Assembly: GCF_036588685.1 (NCBI RefSeq) | Contig: NW_026963295.1 | Location: 2,604,001-2,668,000 of the forward strand | Direction: 5' to 3' | Source: Mytilus trossulus | Lineage: Eukaryota; Mollusca; Bivalvia; Mytilida; Mytilidae | DNA: 64,000 nt | Shown: piece by piece, positions 24,440 to 39,200 of the stretch | Numbering within the stretch: the stretch's first letter is position 1 | How the letters are laid out: each line of letters starts with the position of its first letter | Notes under the pieces: generated by a model | Databases searched by the model: none | What the model was told of the DNA's origin: nothing | Seen by the model: the letters and a program-made list of their open reading frames with translations, nothing else | Program-made: the position numbers and the translations under genes

Positions 24440-24740
24440 ATTTACTAGCCAGTAGTCAGCACTTCGGTGTTGACATGAAAATCATTTATAGGGTCATTTT
24501 ATAAATTTCCAGTTAACAAAAAATTTTTTTTTGGAAAAAATCAAGATTTTCTTACCCTAGGAGTAGATTACCTTAACCTTATTTGGCACAACTTTTGGGA
24601 ATTTTCGGTACCCAATGCTCTAAATTTGTTTGCTTGTTTGGCTTTTAAAATTTTGATCTAAGCGTCACTGATGAGTCTTTATGTAAACGAAACGCGCGTA
24701 TGGCGTATTAAATTAAGTCTGAAAAGTACAGTTTTTTGTC
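24440..24740 (+). repeat. Dispersed ~300-350 bp repeat with GACGAAACGCGCG core
   Basis: It starts at the gccagtagtcagcacttcgg segment and ends cgaaacgcgcgtatggcgta. Full dimers of the family lie at 28590-29270 and, inverted, at 32480-33240. Single or partial units lie at 49545-49790, 52965-53165, 61630-61690 and 63410-63560. Confidence 0.7.
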
Positions 24741-26680
24741 TGAATTTACATGAATTTTTACTCGCTCGACATTCTTAATTTGTATAAATAGTTTTTGAAA
24801 ATAGTATTATGTTGTCTAATTAGGTTCTTGATTTTTCTTGACAAGTGTCTAGACAGTATGAACACTGGATAAATTTCGCCAAAAATGCGTACGGACTTAT
24901 TCTGCACTGTTTATGACATTCTATTGCTGTTATATACTCCATTCTATCATGTCTAAACTGAACTTTGCAGAATCAAGGATTGATTTGGTATAGTAAGATA
25001 CCCTGAATAATCCCCCATGTAGTTTAATTTTGATTTATTTTTATTTAACGTTTAAAACTGCCTGTCAAATTTGCTTTACAAAAATAGGTGTCTTTAAGGC
25101 AGTTTTAAAATGTGACCATGGGTCTCTTGAAGACCCCACAATTCATCTTTTGGGTTTATGTGGCTAAAAAAGAGGGGAGGGGAGGGTCTTTCGTGTAGGT
25201 CAAAGAATTCGTAAAACATTTTTTATTCAAATTTGAGTGTTGAATTTTATAATTTTCTTATCAAACACATTTTGTGATATTTCCTTCCTTAAAAGAAAAA
25301 AATGTTTAGATCAATAATATGCATGTCTGTTTGAGACCAACTTCATAAGACAAATGATTTCTATAGAAATCATGGATTGGACCCATTATAAATACTTTTT
25401 TTTATCATTCCTGGAATAGATAATAATTTTCTTTTAATCTTTGTAATTATTAACTTATAAGTTGTATGGCTGCTTACAGGTAAATCGGTTATTTCTATTT
25501 GACAGTGGCGTGTATTCTGTGGTGTGAAATAACTTAATTTTATGGGGAATATCCTCTCCATGTGTAATACTTCATATATTTTCCAACAGATGACATTACA
25601 CACATTTTTCGTCTGTTAAATGGATGACTTGTTTATCATCATAATTTGCTATTTATATAAACCACATTTTTGTACAATAAATATTTACCATATTAACGTT
25701 GAATATTATGAATGTAGAATGAAATATGTCTACAGTTTGATTGGTTTTAATCATTTAGTTAACAGGAGTTTTAGGAATCAAAATTTGTAATTTTAAAAAA
25801 CCCACATTTAAATTTTCAAATAACCCATCCACATTTGAATAATGCTATACATTAGATTTCACACCATATTTGCATTTGTAAAAATATTTAGATACCAAAT
25901 TTAATATGTCAAACTTTTACTTTTGTTGTATGAAGTGTAACTAAAAACAACAGTATATATTATGTAAAGAGAAATAAAGATTAAAGTTATATCATAAATA
26001 TAAGTCATGATTTGTAAGACTCAGAACTGTCAAGTACATTTCAGATACAATTCAAAACGTTCAGAAATTGTCATGCCATACTGAAAAAAAAAATTTAAAT
26101 GTCAAAATATGTCTAGAAATTTCAAGAGAGTATTCAAATGTCAAGAATATGTTGAGAAATTTTAAGACCATATTCAGAATGTCATGAATATGTGAAGAAC
26201 ATTTCATACAAATTTGATATAAATGAGATTTGGTTAAGAAAAATTAAGACACAAGTCATACTTTTGGAGAATGTCGAGTAAAAGTTCATGCAAATCAAGA
26301 CAAAAACTGGTCTTTTCAGACTTTTTGACTTTTGTAGTGTTATTGTCCGGGTATTTTTTGATAACTATTTACTTGTCGGCTTAATTGGGTATTCGCAGTA
26401 CTCCACACCCTTTCATAGTATGTACCAATATTTGAGTCCATCCAGCTATATATGTCGTATTTGTTAACGAATTCAGATTGACAGCCATCCAGAAACAAAA
26501 TTCCAGTGAAGTATGTGCTAATGATTTTTTTTTTATATAGAGCGAGATGTTAAGTTAAATTCCGCTTTGAAGGAACGACTAGAAGATTTACTTTAAATGT
26601 TTGTGATATAAATCAAGTATGTTGTATGAGAAGGGTAGTGCAGCAAAGACTATAATAACACTTAAAATATTAAAGTGGAT
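24741..26680. other. Intergenic region, no gene seen
   Basis: AT-rich noncoding sequence. At about 26030-26330 there is a weak periodicity of phrases like AATGTCAAGAATATGT and GAAATTTCAAGA, a probable decayed minisatellite. Confidence 0.4.
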
Positions 26681-26689
26681 CTAAATTAG

Positions 26690-27015
26690 TCGAGATCACT
26701 CCGGCCACGGATGGAGATGCCGTCTTAATTTCACACACGTGTAAAACGGAAACACCCGAAGTATTATGAATCGACCAAGAAACTACAAACTAAGCAACAT
26801 GCAGTCCACCTAAACTGGGTGTGGTCTCGTTATAGAGTCCGTAAATTGTTTCAGTTGCTTCTATGGTAGCAACAACCCTCGATCTACGCCATCATGATTG
26901 GAAACGAATATAAATTATCAAATGCGAAGATATATGCTGCATATTCAGGAGCTGATGAAATGTTACTACATAGAAATTGACATTTAACAATAAAGAAATT
27001 GATAAACTGTTTCAT
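26690..27015 (-). pseudogene. Very decayed reverse-transcriptase fragment, minus strand
   Basis: The minus strand reads CSNISSAPEYAAYI near 26930-26960, recalling SSNIPAAPAYGVYI of the elements at 36700 and 59414. Too eroded for boundaries. Confidence 0.4.
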
Positions 27016-27241
27016 ACGATTTTGTTTTCAGTATTGACTTCCTTTAAATATGACCTTCTTAAGATCAAAAGTAAAAGTCAAGGTTAAATTTGGGGAACTA
27101 AAAAAATAAAAATTCGAAAATATGTTATGTGAACCGATATCTTCCAAGAAGTATCAATCAGTTAAGAGTTGTAAAAAATAAGTATAATTCTATTATTTTA
27201 TTTTGAACTACTTAACAATGAATACTCTGATTTCCTTGAAG

Positions 27242-30200
27242 GATGAAGACAACTTATCTCTTTAGAAACTGGATGATTTTTGAAGCTTTGTTGTATATAG
27301 CAGGTAATACATCTTTGTCATTTCATAACTTTGGTATAATGTTACGTCTATCATCCGTCAAACACATAACTTGAAAACAATTTCATCTTTTTCAAAATTT
27401 CGAAAACAGGCGTTATAATATATTAGAACGCTGTTAGTGGTTTACATAAAATCATGGAGTGTTGAAAATTATATAATGTTATCTATGAACATTTACAAAA
27501 GAACAAAACAATCATAAGTTGTTATCATATACTCATTTTAATATACACATTCGTTGCAGAAGCATCCAGTGCTAGATATATTTACTATCAGGAAGAGTCC
27601 ACAGTGTTACTGAAGTGTGAGGCTCGATTCTTCGTTGATTGGTGGGGACCTGTTTTGACCTTTCGTGACTTTAAGGAAATATCAATAGTTGATATGCATG
27701 GAAATCATAAGAAGTGGAATACAAGTATTTATTCAAATGGCTACGATCTTAATCCAGACCTACCGCATCGAAATAGGTTTCAAGTTATATGGAGAAAATA
27801 TGAAGGAAACTTTTTACAGATCAATAATGCTTCCATTTATGATGAAGGTCTTTACTTCTGCCGGGGTATCTTTTACATGGACAAACGTTCCGATTATTAT
27901 TTACTAAAATTGATAAGTAAGTAAACAGATAAGAAAATGATCAGTTATAATTACAGTGAACCTATTGCTGTTATATAGTCTTCTTTCGAGGACCAGAAGT
28001 TTTGATGAACAATTGAAAAAATACTCTTATACGATTTGTTTTGATTCTTGTACAAGTATATATTAAGACAAAAAGATATAGAATTGCATCATTTTTACAA
28101 TGTACAAAATATATATGGGCTAACATTTATTGAGACCGTGAGTGAGAACTAAACCACTGACATAATTTCTTAAAACAGTTTCTTTTTAATTTTTAAAAGT
28201 AATTATCAAAAACCTCAGCATCATACTAAAAAGGCAAAAGTGTTATTTGATGGATTTACCCATTTTTTCTCGTATTAATAGCCAAGTACCTAATGCTTAA
28301 GGTGACTATGGCTTTCATTGTTTCGTTATAAACGTTCCCGATGATTAAGGAAAGCGACTCGGACTTATCAAATTTTAAAAATGTTATGATAATCGTAAAT
28401 GAATAGCTTTCTCTTACTGTTTTTTCTTATGGGCATCTTACATAGAGTCCAATAACAAAGCACATGTAACTTTTTATATTCAATGAATAAATGTGTTTAG
28501 ATTTTAAAATGTTAGACGATGAAACTTCTGTTTTTACCACAATATTTTCTGTTTTATAATATGTCTAATTGGTAATAAAATAGTTTTAGCTGGTGAACGT
28601 TTCGTCCCCGAGGATATCACAAGCCCAGTAGTCAACATTTCGGTGTTGACATGAATATCAATAATGTGGTCGTTTTTCTAAATTTCCTGTTTGTAAAACT
28701 TTAAAAATTTCGAAAAACTAAGGATTTTCTTATCTCAGGCATAGATACCGTAGCCGTATTTGGCACAACTTTTGGGAATTTTGGATGCCCAATGCTCTTT
28801 AACTTTGTACTTGTTTGGCCTTATTAATATTAATATGAGCGTCACTGATGAGTCTTATGTAGACGAAACGCGCGTCTGGCGTACTAAATTATAATCCTGG
28901 TACCTTTGATAATTATTTACACCACTGGGTCGATGCCACTGCTGGTGGACGTTTCGTCCCCGAGGGTATCACCAGCCCAGTAGTCAACATTTCGGTGTTG
29001 ACATGAATATCAATAATGTGGTAATTTTTATAAATTTCCTGTTTGTAAAACTTTAAATTTTTCGAAAAACTAAGGATTTTCTTATCCCAGGCATAGATTA
29101 CCTTAGCCGTATTTGACACAACTTTTGGGAATTTTGGATGCTCAATCCTTTTTAACTTTGTACTTGTTTGGCTTATAAATAGTGATATGAGCGTCACTGA
29201 TGAGTCTTATGTAGACGAAAAGCGCGTCTGACGTACTAAATTATAATCCTGGTACCTCTGATAACTATTTAGTACAATGTTAAGCAAATTGGTAGTTTCC
29301 GAATCATGCAGGATATGACTTAAAATTTAGAAAGCCGTAAAACTACAGCGCATCACATCTTCATAAAAAGAAATAGTTTTTAAGTCATCAACAGATTAAA
29401 AAGCGTTAAGTAACATAACGACGCAGTCATTGTAGTGAAATACTATAGGTTGTCACGAAGCGAGGAGAGTAGCACAAGTAAAGGTCTCATAAAAAGAAAC
29501 ATACCAAAAAAGCAACTTTGACCTTACAAAAACGTTATTATCACTAATAAATGTATCTGTTTAAGTTACTAATGCAATGTTTATAAGTACTCCGTCTTAT
29601 CTAAATATTTATTTAATTTAACTCCTACACACAACCAGAGTTTCTCCTGGGTAAATGATTTTTTCGCAACGTCGCCAAAACAAAATATTTTTCGCCACTT
29701 AATTATCTTAATCGCCAATTCAAGTATCATAAGTATAATGTTTGTTTGAAATTTGCCTTCTTTCAACCCCCCTCACCCAAAAAAAGAGATGAGTTTGTCC
29801 CATTTTGTCTATGATAATTTTCTAAAACTTATCTTTTAGACTACATTGTAATGATTAAGAACTAAAACATATACTTTTAGAAATAAAACTTTGCTTTTTT
29901 TTAACTCAAAGGGTAGAAAATTCATTATACATGTGTTTAGAACAATTTCCTAAAAGAAATCCATTTACTTTTATCTATAAGGAAGATATATAAGTCCTGG
30001 AATAACAGATTTTTATTTATTGGGTGCATTTATTATTGCGATTTTGTCATTTTAAACTATAATGTGATTTTATTTTTTTACGATTCTGTTAAATTCATAT
30101 AAAATATTTCAAAATGCGAGTTTAAATTATTGCGTTTACAACTCAGTCGCATTTTTAGCAAAAATAAAAACCTCGCATTAATTTCTGAAATTACAGTAAT

Positions 30201-33200
30201 ACCAGACGCATGCATTGATAACTGTTTTTCACAACAAAAACAAATTTTGTATCTCTTGGAACTGGTCCTTTATTTAGGATCTAGTAATTTACATTGAAAG
30301 GTAACTCCTCATTTGAGTAGTTGTTTCAAACCTGTTGCATATAATCCTTTATAAGGACATACCGAACCATTGTAAATAAAAAAAAGGTGAGACGTAAAAC
30401 TATGCTTGAAACACGTGCGTCGTCAAAACAATTTTAACAAAACGGCCCTCTCATATCAATTATCTATATAAAAGTCAAATGATTAAGTTTTAAGTCGGAG
30501 ATTTATCTTGATTTGAACAGTTTTCATCTCTTAAACAACATATTTCCTTTCCATCGTTATCAAAAGAAAGATAAGAGACGTAAAAGTTTTAACCAAACAC
30601 GTGCGTCACAATGTGATAATAAATCGTGTATGTGACATGTGACGGACGCCATTTAACCATATCATTTGGTCAAACAATACATTAAACATTTTTATTAATT
30701 AGTTCTTTGTTGTCTACAGCTATAAAACTCAATCAGCTGATCAAAATATTAACGAGCTCAATGTCAATTACGAGTATTGACTGATCAGGTAAAGTCCGAG
30801 AAACCAGAAACAAAGTAAATAAACAAAATGAAAAAAAATAAAATCGTTATATATATTTCTTTCGCCAAATTCTTTCGCAAATGATGACTTTTTATAGTCA
30901 AAATTATCCGCAAAATGCCAGCGGAAATCCTTAACACAACAATTGAAAACCCTGATTTATTTATGTATAGCTTCGATAAATGATTCGTTAATGGTTGATA
31001 AGCTTATTATTGAAAGTGATACGTCTGGTGAAAATGTTAGCAAACTATATTCAATAACAATTGACCGGGCAATTATTCGTAAGTTCAAAACAGCTGACAA
31101 TTTCCTTAGTACAGGCAGTTTCCCAAGAAAATGGTTTATCTGATTTGATTTTATAGATAGCTAAACCTCCCACTGGTATGACGGTTGTTTAATTATTGAT
31201 GAACTTTTTATACAATTATAATGTTTAATGAATCGTTTTTGAAAGAAGGGTTTGCATGTCTGTATATAAACCAAAATATTATGACAAAAGTATTCTACAA
31301 ACTCACCAGCCATTTAAAACATATTGTAGACGCATCCAGAATTATATATAAATACTATCCCGAAAGGTCGACAGTTTTACTCAAGTGTTCACGAAATATG
31401 GAATGGTTTGGACCTGCATACTCTAATATTTCATTTAATCAATCACTAGTGAATGACATGCATGAAAAACGTAGTTTTTGGACGATGAATCGTTATACAG
31501 AAGGGAAGTCTATTTCGCCATCTCTGCCGAATCATAATAGGTTAAAAGTCATAAGAAGACCACACACAGGAGAGTATGAACTTCAGATCAGAAATGCGTC
31601 ACTTTTGGAGGAAGGGCTTTATTTTTGCGATGATTCTGAGATGCTAACTGCTTCCGATTATTATATTCTTCAATTGATAAGTAAGTTAATATATAAGGCA
31701 GTAATCAGTAGGAACAAAGATAAAAAAAAATGATATTGGTCAGCCATAAGACTATCAGGTAAAATAACAAGGAAAATGAAAATTCTTGACAATTTTTTGA
31801 AATAATTGAGTTGATATAGCAATATTTCAAATCTATTGTAAATGTAAACCTATAAGAAATGCCAATTCAAAGTGTTATAATTTTAGTTTGTTATCAATTA
31901 GGCAGTTGGAATGTATCAAGAGTATGAACAAATTTAGAGTAGAAATAAGATATTTGTCAAAGAAACAACAACATGAACAAAGAGCAGATAAAAACCAAAG
32001 GCAACCAATAGGTCTTCAACGCAGAAATAAAATCCCACATCCGGAGGTGGCCCACAGCTGAGTACATCTCCTTAATCATTAAAAGAGCATTGACCTTCAA
32101 AATGATTGATTAATAAGAGAGATACAAACAATCCCAAAATTGAAAAGGCTTAATTCCATCCTGTAGCAGTAGGTGCTTTGTATTGATTACACACATGTTT
32201 TTAAATGTTCTTTTGTAAATTCTAGGAGCTAATAGGAAATAAGGTGTCCGACTTCCTCAGGCAAAATAGACTCTAGATTGTATAAGCTATATATGAATAT
32301 CAAATATTCAATGCGAGCTTGTTAAGTAATTTAGTTTGGCCATTATGCTGAGAAAAGTGCTTTATTATAACGTTCATTCTGCTATGGATATTCAGCTCTG
32401 TTTGTGGTTATTTATGGCCTTTTAAATTTTAAATTTACTAACAATGTAAGACAGAAAGACAATAAATTTTTCACAAGTTTCAAATAAACTCATCATTTAT
32501 ACCAGTTACCATACTAATTTGTTTATACGCCAAACGTCTACAAAAAGACTCATCAGTGACGCTAGAATTCAAAAAAGTAAAAAAAGCCAAATAAAGTACA
32601 AAGGTGAAGAGCATTGAGAACCAAATTCCTAAAAGTTTTGCCAGGTAAGGGAATCTATGCCTGAGGTAGAAAAGTATTTCAAAATTTCAAAATTTTGTGA
32701 ACAGTTTATTTATAAATATAATCATATCAATGATAATTTATGTCGGCACAACAAGTGCTGACTACTGGGCTGGTGATACCCTCAGGGAATTAAATCTCCA
32801 CCAGCAGTGGCATCGACCCAGTGGTTGTAAAAAACTCATCATAGATACCAGGACTAAATTTTGTTTACACGCCAGACGCGCGTTTCGTCTACAAAAAGAC
32901 TAATCAGTGACGCTCGAATCCAAAAAAGTAAGAAAGGCCAAATAAAGGAAAAAGTTGAAGAGGATTGAGGACCAAAGTTCCTAAAAGTTTTGCCAAATCC
33001 AAGTAAGGTAATATATGCCTGAGGTAAACAAGCCTTAGCATTTCTAACATTCAAAATTTTGTAAATAGTTTATTTATAAATATTACCACATCAATGATAG
33101 TTCATGTCGGCACACAAAATGCTGACTAATGGGCTGGTGATACCCTCTGGGAAATAAATCTCCACCAGCAGTTGCATCGGCCCAGTTGTCTATCTATATG

Positions 33201-36200
33201 CGTTTCGTCTACACAAGACTCATCAGTGAAGCTAATGACGATAAAAAAAGAAAAATAGCATATAATTATACCCCATCTTTAAAAAAAATTGAGGTACACT
33301 GTTTTACCTCTCTCTGTTTATTCGTCCATGCATTTGTCCTTCCGTCCGTCTGTCTTATGGATATGTTTCGTAGCATCTTTCTCATGAACTCTATTACAAG
33401 GATTTCTGAACTTTGGTGTCAGGGTTTATATAAGTCATCTATACGGTAGGAATCTGATGTACAGTAGTTGTCGTTTGTTTATGTAATATATACGTGTTTA
33501 TCGTTTTGTTTATAAAGATTAGACTGTTGGTTTTCCCGTTTGAATGGTTTTACACTAGTAATTTTGGGGCCCTTTATAGCTCGTTGTTCGGTGTGAGCCA
33601 AGGCTCCGTGTTGAATGCCGTACTTTAACCTATAATGGTTTAGTTTTTAAATTGTTATTTGGATGGAGAGTTGTCTCATTGGCACTCACACCACATCTTC
33701 CTATATCTATGAAGTGTTTTAAGATTCATCATTTAACAACTTCCCGTTTAAGGAATACTTGTATATTTTTAGACTGAAGTTTTTACACTTGCTGCGAATT
33801 ATCATCAGTGAGCAGTTGATCCAAGTTTCACTTGTTTTATTCAAGATATGCCAGATGCATGCAAATTGGTTTGTGAACGAAAAAACCTGTGCATAAAAAA
33901 ATATAGCATGCCATACTGTTTCAAAGGAAATTTATTATTAAGGGACATTGCTTTGTCTGTTTTTCTGTATCTATCGTTTTTATAATTTCTGATTCAAATC
34001 TAATATCTAACACAGCGTGATATTATATTGAGGGAATATCAAATTCACCACTTTTTTATGAGAAGCCGGAACTCGTCGAAATGAGGTTGTTTTTGTGGAA
34101 ACTAATCGTTAAACTACAGAATAGCTGACAGTAGTCTGTAGTTCAGATTAAATTATTATTTGTACCGACTTGTATTTTTTTTAGTTATATCAATAAAAAA
34201 AAAGTGAAATCAAAAGTTTTGTAGTGTACAGGAAGGTATTATCTGTGTCATCTGTTTTAAAGATTTCCAGGAAACACTATAACACACTGTATTCCCGATG
34301 AACTGCAAAAATTTCAAGCTTTGCATTTCGATTCAACCTGCACCAATGAATATCATTTTGAAATGGTAATAGAGTCAATTTTTACAGGACATCTATGTAT
34401 ATCCATTTCAATTGCGACTACTTAGCACTCAGCGTGCAACTATTGAACTTTGTATAATAAAGATCTTTCAGTTGAGGGGAGGACAGGAACATGGATGGTT
34501 AGTTACAAACTATTTCACTTTAAAAGTGATTTTCAAATGGGATAGAAAAAATATAACACGTCCTTTGCCATCTTGGACTGGTATAAAACCTTCTAAATAA
34601 GTCAAAATAAGAGAATTAAGCCGATGCAATTCGGTGATGAAAAAATCAACCATTAATACAGTCTGAATAAGATTAGTTTATAATCAATGAATAGGTTAGA
34701 CTCACATGGTCTTTTTTATTAATTTGACGCCTCTTATAAATTTCAATACATCTTTGTTGTTTCAACTAGATAAACCAGAGGTTTCAGTCAATCAGTCTAT
34801 AAAAGAAATTGCAACAGAAGGTGACACGAAGAAACTTTGTTGTTGTATTGAGAGCTATCCATCACCAACGATAACGAGGTGGTCGAAAGGAAGTCAAGAA
34901 ATAATGGTTGCTTATAATGTAACAGACGTTTGTTATACAATAAACAATATCAGCCGATACGACCAAGGGGTATACACATGTACAGCAGAGAATATCGTCG
35001 GAAGTGGATCAAATACGACTGTTATCAAAGTAAAATGTAAATTTTGAATAAATTATTTGAATTCAGGTTAAACAATTCGCCAATTTGTGGTATGATGAAA
35101 TCTAATGTGAACGAAAAGGCAATAATTCCTGATTGCTTGAAAGTTAGTTTCCTAAAAAACTAATCAAAAGAATCAAGGTACAACATCAATATGTACAAAC
35201 ACATGGAAAACGTAAAGAAAAACAAAAAGATATGATGTATATTAAAGTCAGGTTATAAAAATTTGATCACAGCTAAATCTAATTATTGCTTCATAGCTAA
35301 CAAATGTAATTTTGCCAACATGATCTATTGAATTGCAAATGAAGGGAAGTGTTTAAAAAAAAAACCAATATAAAAATTGATGTTTTTTTTTATTTGATTT
35401 TTATGTAAAGAGTATTTCGTGATAAACAACTATTGTTTTACGACTTTTAATTCTTTGTAATCTTGCACGTGATTGACGTTTTAAATAGATAAACCATTGG
35501 TTTCAAGCATGCAGGATTCAATAGAAGAAATAAATGAAGGTGAAACGAAGAAACTTTGTTGTTTTGTTGATAGCAACCCAACTCCAACATCAACGAGATG
35601 GTTTAAAGGAAGTCAGGAGATATTGGTTACACATAACGTAAACACAACTAATTATACAATCAAAAGCGTCAATCGATATGATCAAGGAAACTACACATGT
35701 ACAGCGGAGAATACCATTGGAATTTGATCTGTTACTTTAGTTCTTATAGTTAATTGTAAGTGTTTAATTTCTTAGCGAAAACTTAAAAGAAAAGACGGAC
35801 ATTGGCATCGACAACATAAAGAATCACGACAAAATATAACATATGGCCAAATATGATTTTAAGTAAAGCCACCTTGTTAGTTTTCCGTTTTCAACATATA
35901 AATTGTATGTTGTGTTTTGTTTACTGTTGTTTTATTTTTAGTATATTTAATTTTTGAAAATTGTACAAACATTTACCGTTATTTTTAATTGATCATGCAT
36001 TTGTGCACCATTTTATTGTGCTTGGAAACCCAATAACGAGTTTTCGACCTTTATGAAATATCCGATTCACATCAATATGATCTACTTGTCATTATCACAA
36101 TCCAGTCCTTGTGTCTGGCATGCAAACTACCGAGTTTAATTTATAACCGTGTTTGTACTAACATTGACTTGACGATAGACGGTGTAAGATATGGAACATC

Positions 36201-39200
36201 ATGAATATGGTGAATTGACCATCTTAAGCGCATTTGCTCACATCCAAGTTTTATGGGCTTCGTATAATTTAGTCGTAGTTCTGTATGTTGTGTTTAATAC
36301 GATTGTAAGTATTTAAATCGTTTCCCTTTTTTTGACATTGCATTGTCATTTTGATTTCGACTTATAAGTTTGTATAATCCATCGATATCTTTCGCTGATA
36401 GAAGGGTATGGTTGTCAATATAATGGAATTCTATATGACTGACACATTAAGATATGAAAGGAGGTCTAGCTTTAAAACCAGCTTAAATACTACATTTTCT
36501 ACATAAGATAGTCTTTATTCCACTTTAGAATTATCGATCGGGGTCAATTGCTTATCCCTGTAACTCGTATTCGACGACACCGTAAGCTTTTATAGCGAAC
36601 GTGAAAAATTATACTTTTAAATATGTCTTTCAATAATCGGCAAACTGTGCGACCTTCTGTTGATTCTGAACATTTTTAGTTTAAACATATTTATTTATAG
36701 TGGATTGGGAAGCAAGTTTTGCAACTTATATAAATCCCTTCTTATTTTCATATGAATCGGAGTTCCTCCAGACACTTGTCAAAAACAAGAGGATCAAAGA
36801 AGCCAGATTATTTAATTTCACTTTCAGATATATTGATGATGTTCTTTCCTTAAACAATCCGAACTTTTCTGATTGGGTTCCATTAATATATCCCCCAGAA
36901 CTCGAGATTAAAGAAACAACAGACACGGCTTCCTCCGCCTCATTTTTAGACTTATATCTCGAATTTGACTTACACAGTCATCTCAGTACCAGAATCTATG
37001 ACAAACGAGACGATTTTAATTTCCAAATTATCCCCCACCTTAGTAGCAATATACCAACTTCACCTGCATATGGGATATATATTTCCCAACTTATTCGATA
37101 TTCAAGAGCTTGCAGCTCCTACTCAGACTTTGTAAAACGTCATCAGTGTCTGAGTAGAAAGTTGATGAACCAGGGGTATGTCAAAGAACGTCTCGTCCTT
37201 TTTCTAAAAAAGTTCATCGGAAGGTACCAAGACCTTGTTGATAAATATTCCGTATCAACTTCTCAAATAATACACGATGGTCTTGATGTATAGATTCTGC
37301 GTACTGATGTTGTGTATCATCTTAACAACATGTTTTATTGTTCTTTTATTTGTTTTTGTTCTATTATTAAGATTACTTTTACTGTTGAATGGTTTTATGT
37401 GATATCCGTTTGACGTGGCTCTGTACTTATACATCTCGACAATGTGTTTGTATTGGCTTTCATTTTTTGGTGATTTGTTTTGCATATGTGACTCTTTGTA
37501 TTTCTTTTGTGCTTATAACGTGACTCTGTACTTTAAAAGATCCCGTCAGTATATTATTTGTCTATAATATGTCATTATGATATATTTCTATTATGAATTA
37601 CTATATACGTTGAACCACAAACGTCAAAATCAATCAATGGTGTAGTGGAATTAACAATTTTGGATTCTCATAAATTCTATGTATAATTTTTGGACTAGTT
37701 TGAATCTCGGTCTATTTCTGTAATTTATTCTTACATACTTTTGATTTTTTAACCCTGTATGCGTACATTGCCTATGTAAATTTTAAAATTGTTTGTATGC
37801 ACATTGAATGACAAATTTATGTGAGGTATATAATTTTTCTGACGTCAGAAAAGTAAATCAATCCATGTGTTCGTAGATAGTAGATGTTTTTGTGTCCTGT
37901 TAAATTGTTCCTTTTAAAAGTTTTGGATTCTCATAAATTCTATGTATAACTTTTGGACTAGTTTGAATCTCGGTCTATTTCGGTAATTTATTCTAAAATA
38001 CTTTTGATTTTTTAACCCTGTATGCGGACATTGCCTATGTAAATTTTATAATTGTTTGTATGCACATTGAACGACAAATTTATGTGACGTATATACTTTT
38101 TCTGACGTCAGACACTCAAATCAATCCATATGTTCGTAGATAGTAGATGTTTTTGTGTCCTGTTAAATTGTTCCTTTTAAAATTGTTATACGATGATGAC
38201 TGATGTACCCATATTTTGACTATTTTATTTATTGTGACTGTTTATTTAATGCATCATGTAAATGTAGCGGAATTTGATGAGACTGTTATTAAAGTGAGAG
38301 GGTTAGCGCTATAGAACCAGGTTTAATCCACCATTTTCTACATTTGAAAATGCCTGTACCAAGTCAGGAATATGACAGTTCTTGTCCATTCGTTTTTTAT
38401 GCGTTTTGTTTTTTGATTTTGCCATGTGATTATGGACTTTCCAAATTGATTTTCCTCTGAGTTCAGTATTTTTGTGATTTTATTTTTTTTCCACTTTGCT
38501 GGTGCGAGTGCTGCCTTGTAGCGGGATTAGCCTACTCTTGTTCGAAATCTACAAGGGTGTCTTTAACGTGCAAGAGATATGACTCTCTCTTAACACGGGT
38601 CAGCCATTTATCGTCCCCTTCCGACGGACTATCATCGTTTCCTCAAGACCATACTCGTGGATGGTGTCAAGGGAGAGCCGAAAATTGAGTTCCTGAAATC
38701 TCAAACGGGAATTGAACCAGGAACCTTTTTGTTAGTAGTCTGAACATTTGCATATCAGGTTAACAGAAATGAATCCATTAAATGTATTTTTGAGTAAAAC
38801 ATGAACTCTGCACAAAAAAATTTGTTTATTCAAGACACGAAGCAAACAATAACTTTTTCATTGTACATTAGAGCAAAGAAAATTAACCCAATTCACATGA
38901 CGTTAATACCTACTAAGACTTTTCAATTATGAGTAACTGTCTATAACACAGAAAAAAAGAATTTTCAACAAATAAATGTAAAGATACACACAAAAGTCCA
39001 AACACATCAAACGAATGGATAACAACTGTCATATTCCTGGCTTGGTACAGGCATTTTCTAATGTAGAAAATGGTGGATTGAACCTGGTTTTATAACTAGC
39101 TTAACCTCTTACTTGTATGACAGTCGCATCAAATTCTATTACATTGTCAACGATGTATGAACAAAACAAACATACTCAAAGAGTACAAATGTCAAAAAAT

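Larger units (their letters stand above)
36660..38260 (+). mobile_element. 5'-truncated Penelope-like retroelement with RT C-terminal ORF and doubled 3' region
   Basis: An open frame at 36700-37293 (197 codons) encodes the palm and thumb part of a reverse transcriptase: FRYIDDVLSLNNPNF with the YIDD catalytic pair, LDLYLEFD, SSNIPTSPAYGIYISQLIRY and FIGRYQDLVDKY. The 5' RT half is absent. Downstream, 37658-37920 and 37921-38185 are direct copies of about 263 bp. Partial tandem arrangement is known for Penelope-like elements. It sits in the C2b-C2c intron of gene C in the same orientation. Confidence 0.75.

Noticed and set aside
30943-31143. 66-codon frame ahead of V2, considered as a leader exon
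   Set aside because: It starts on TTG, has no G|GT donor at the leader position and no similarity to the 61-nt leaders of B, C and D.
15197-31680. V-like exons as rearranging antigen-receptor segments
   Set aside because: No recombination signal sequences and no J-like F-G-x-G motif were seen; each V exon is complete with both splice sites.
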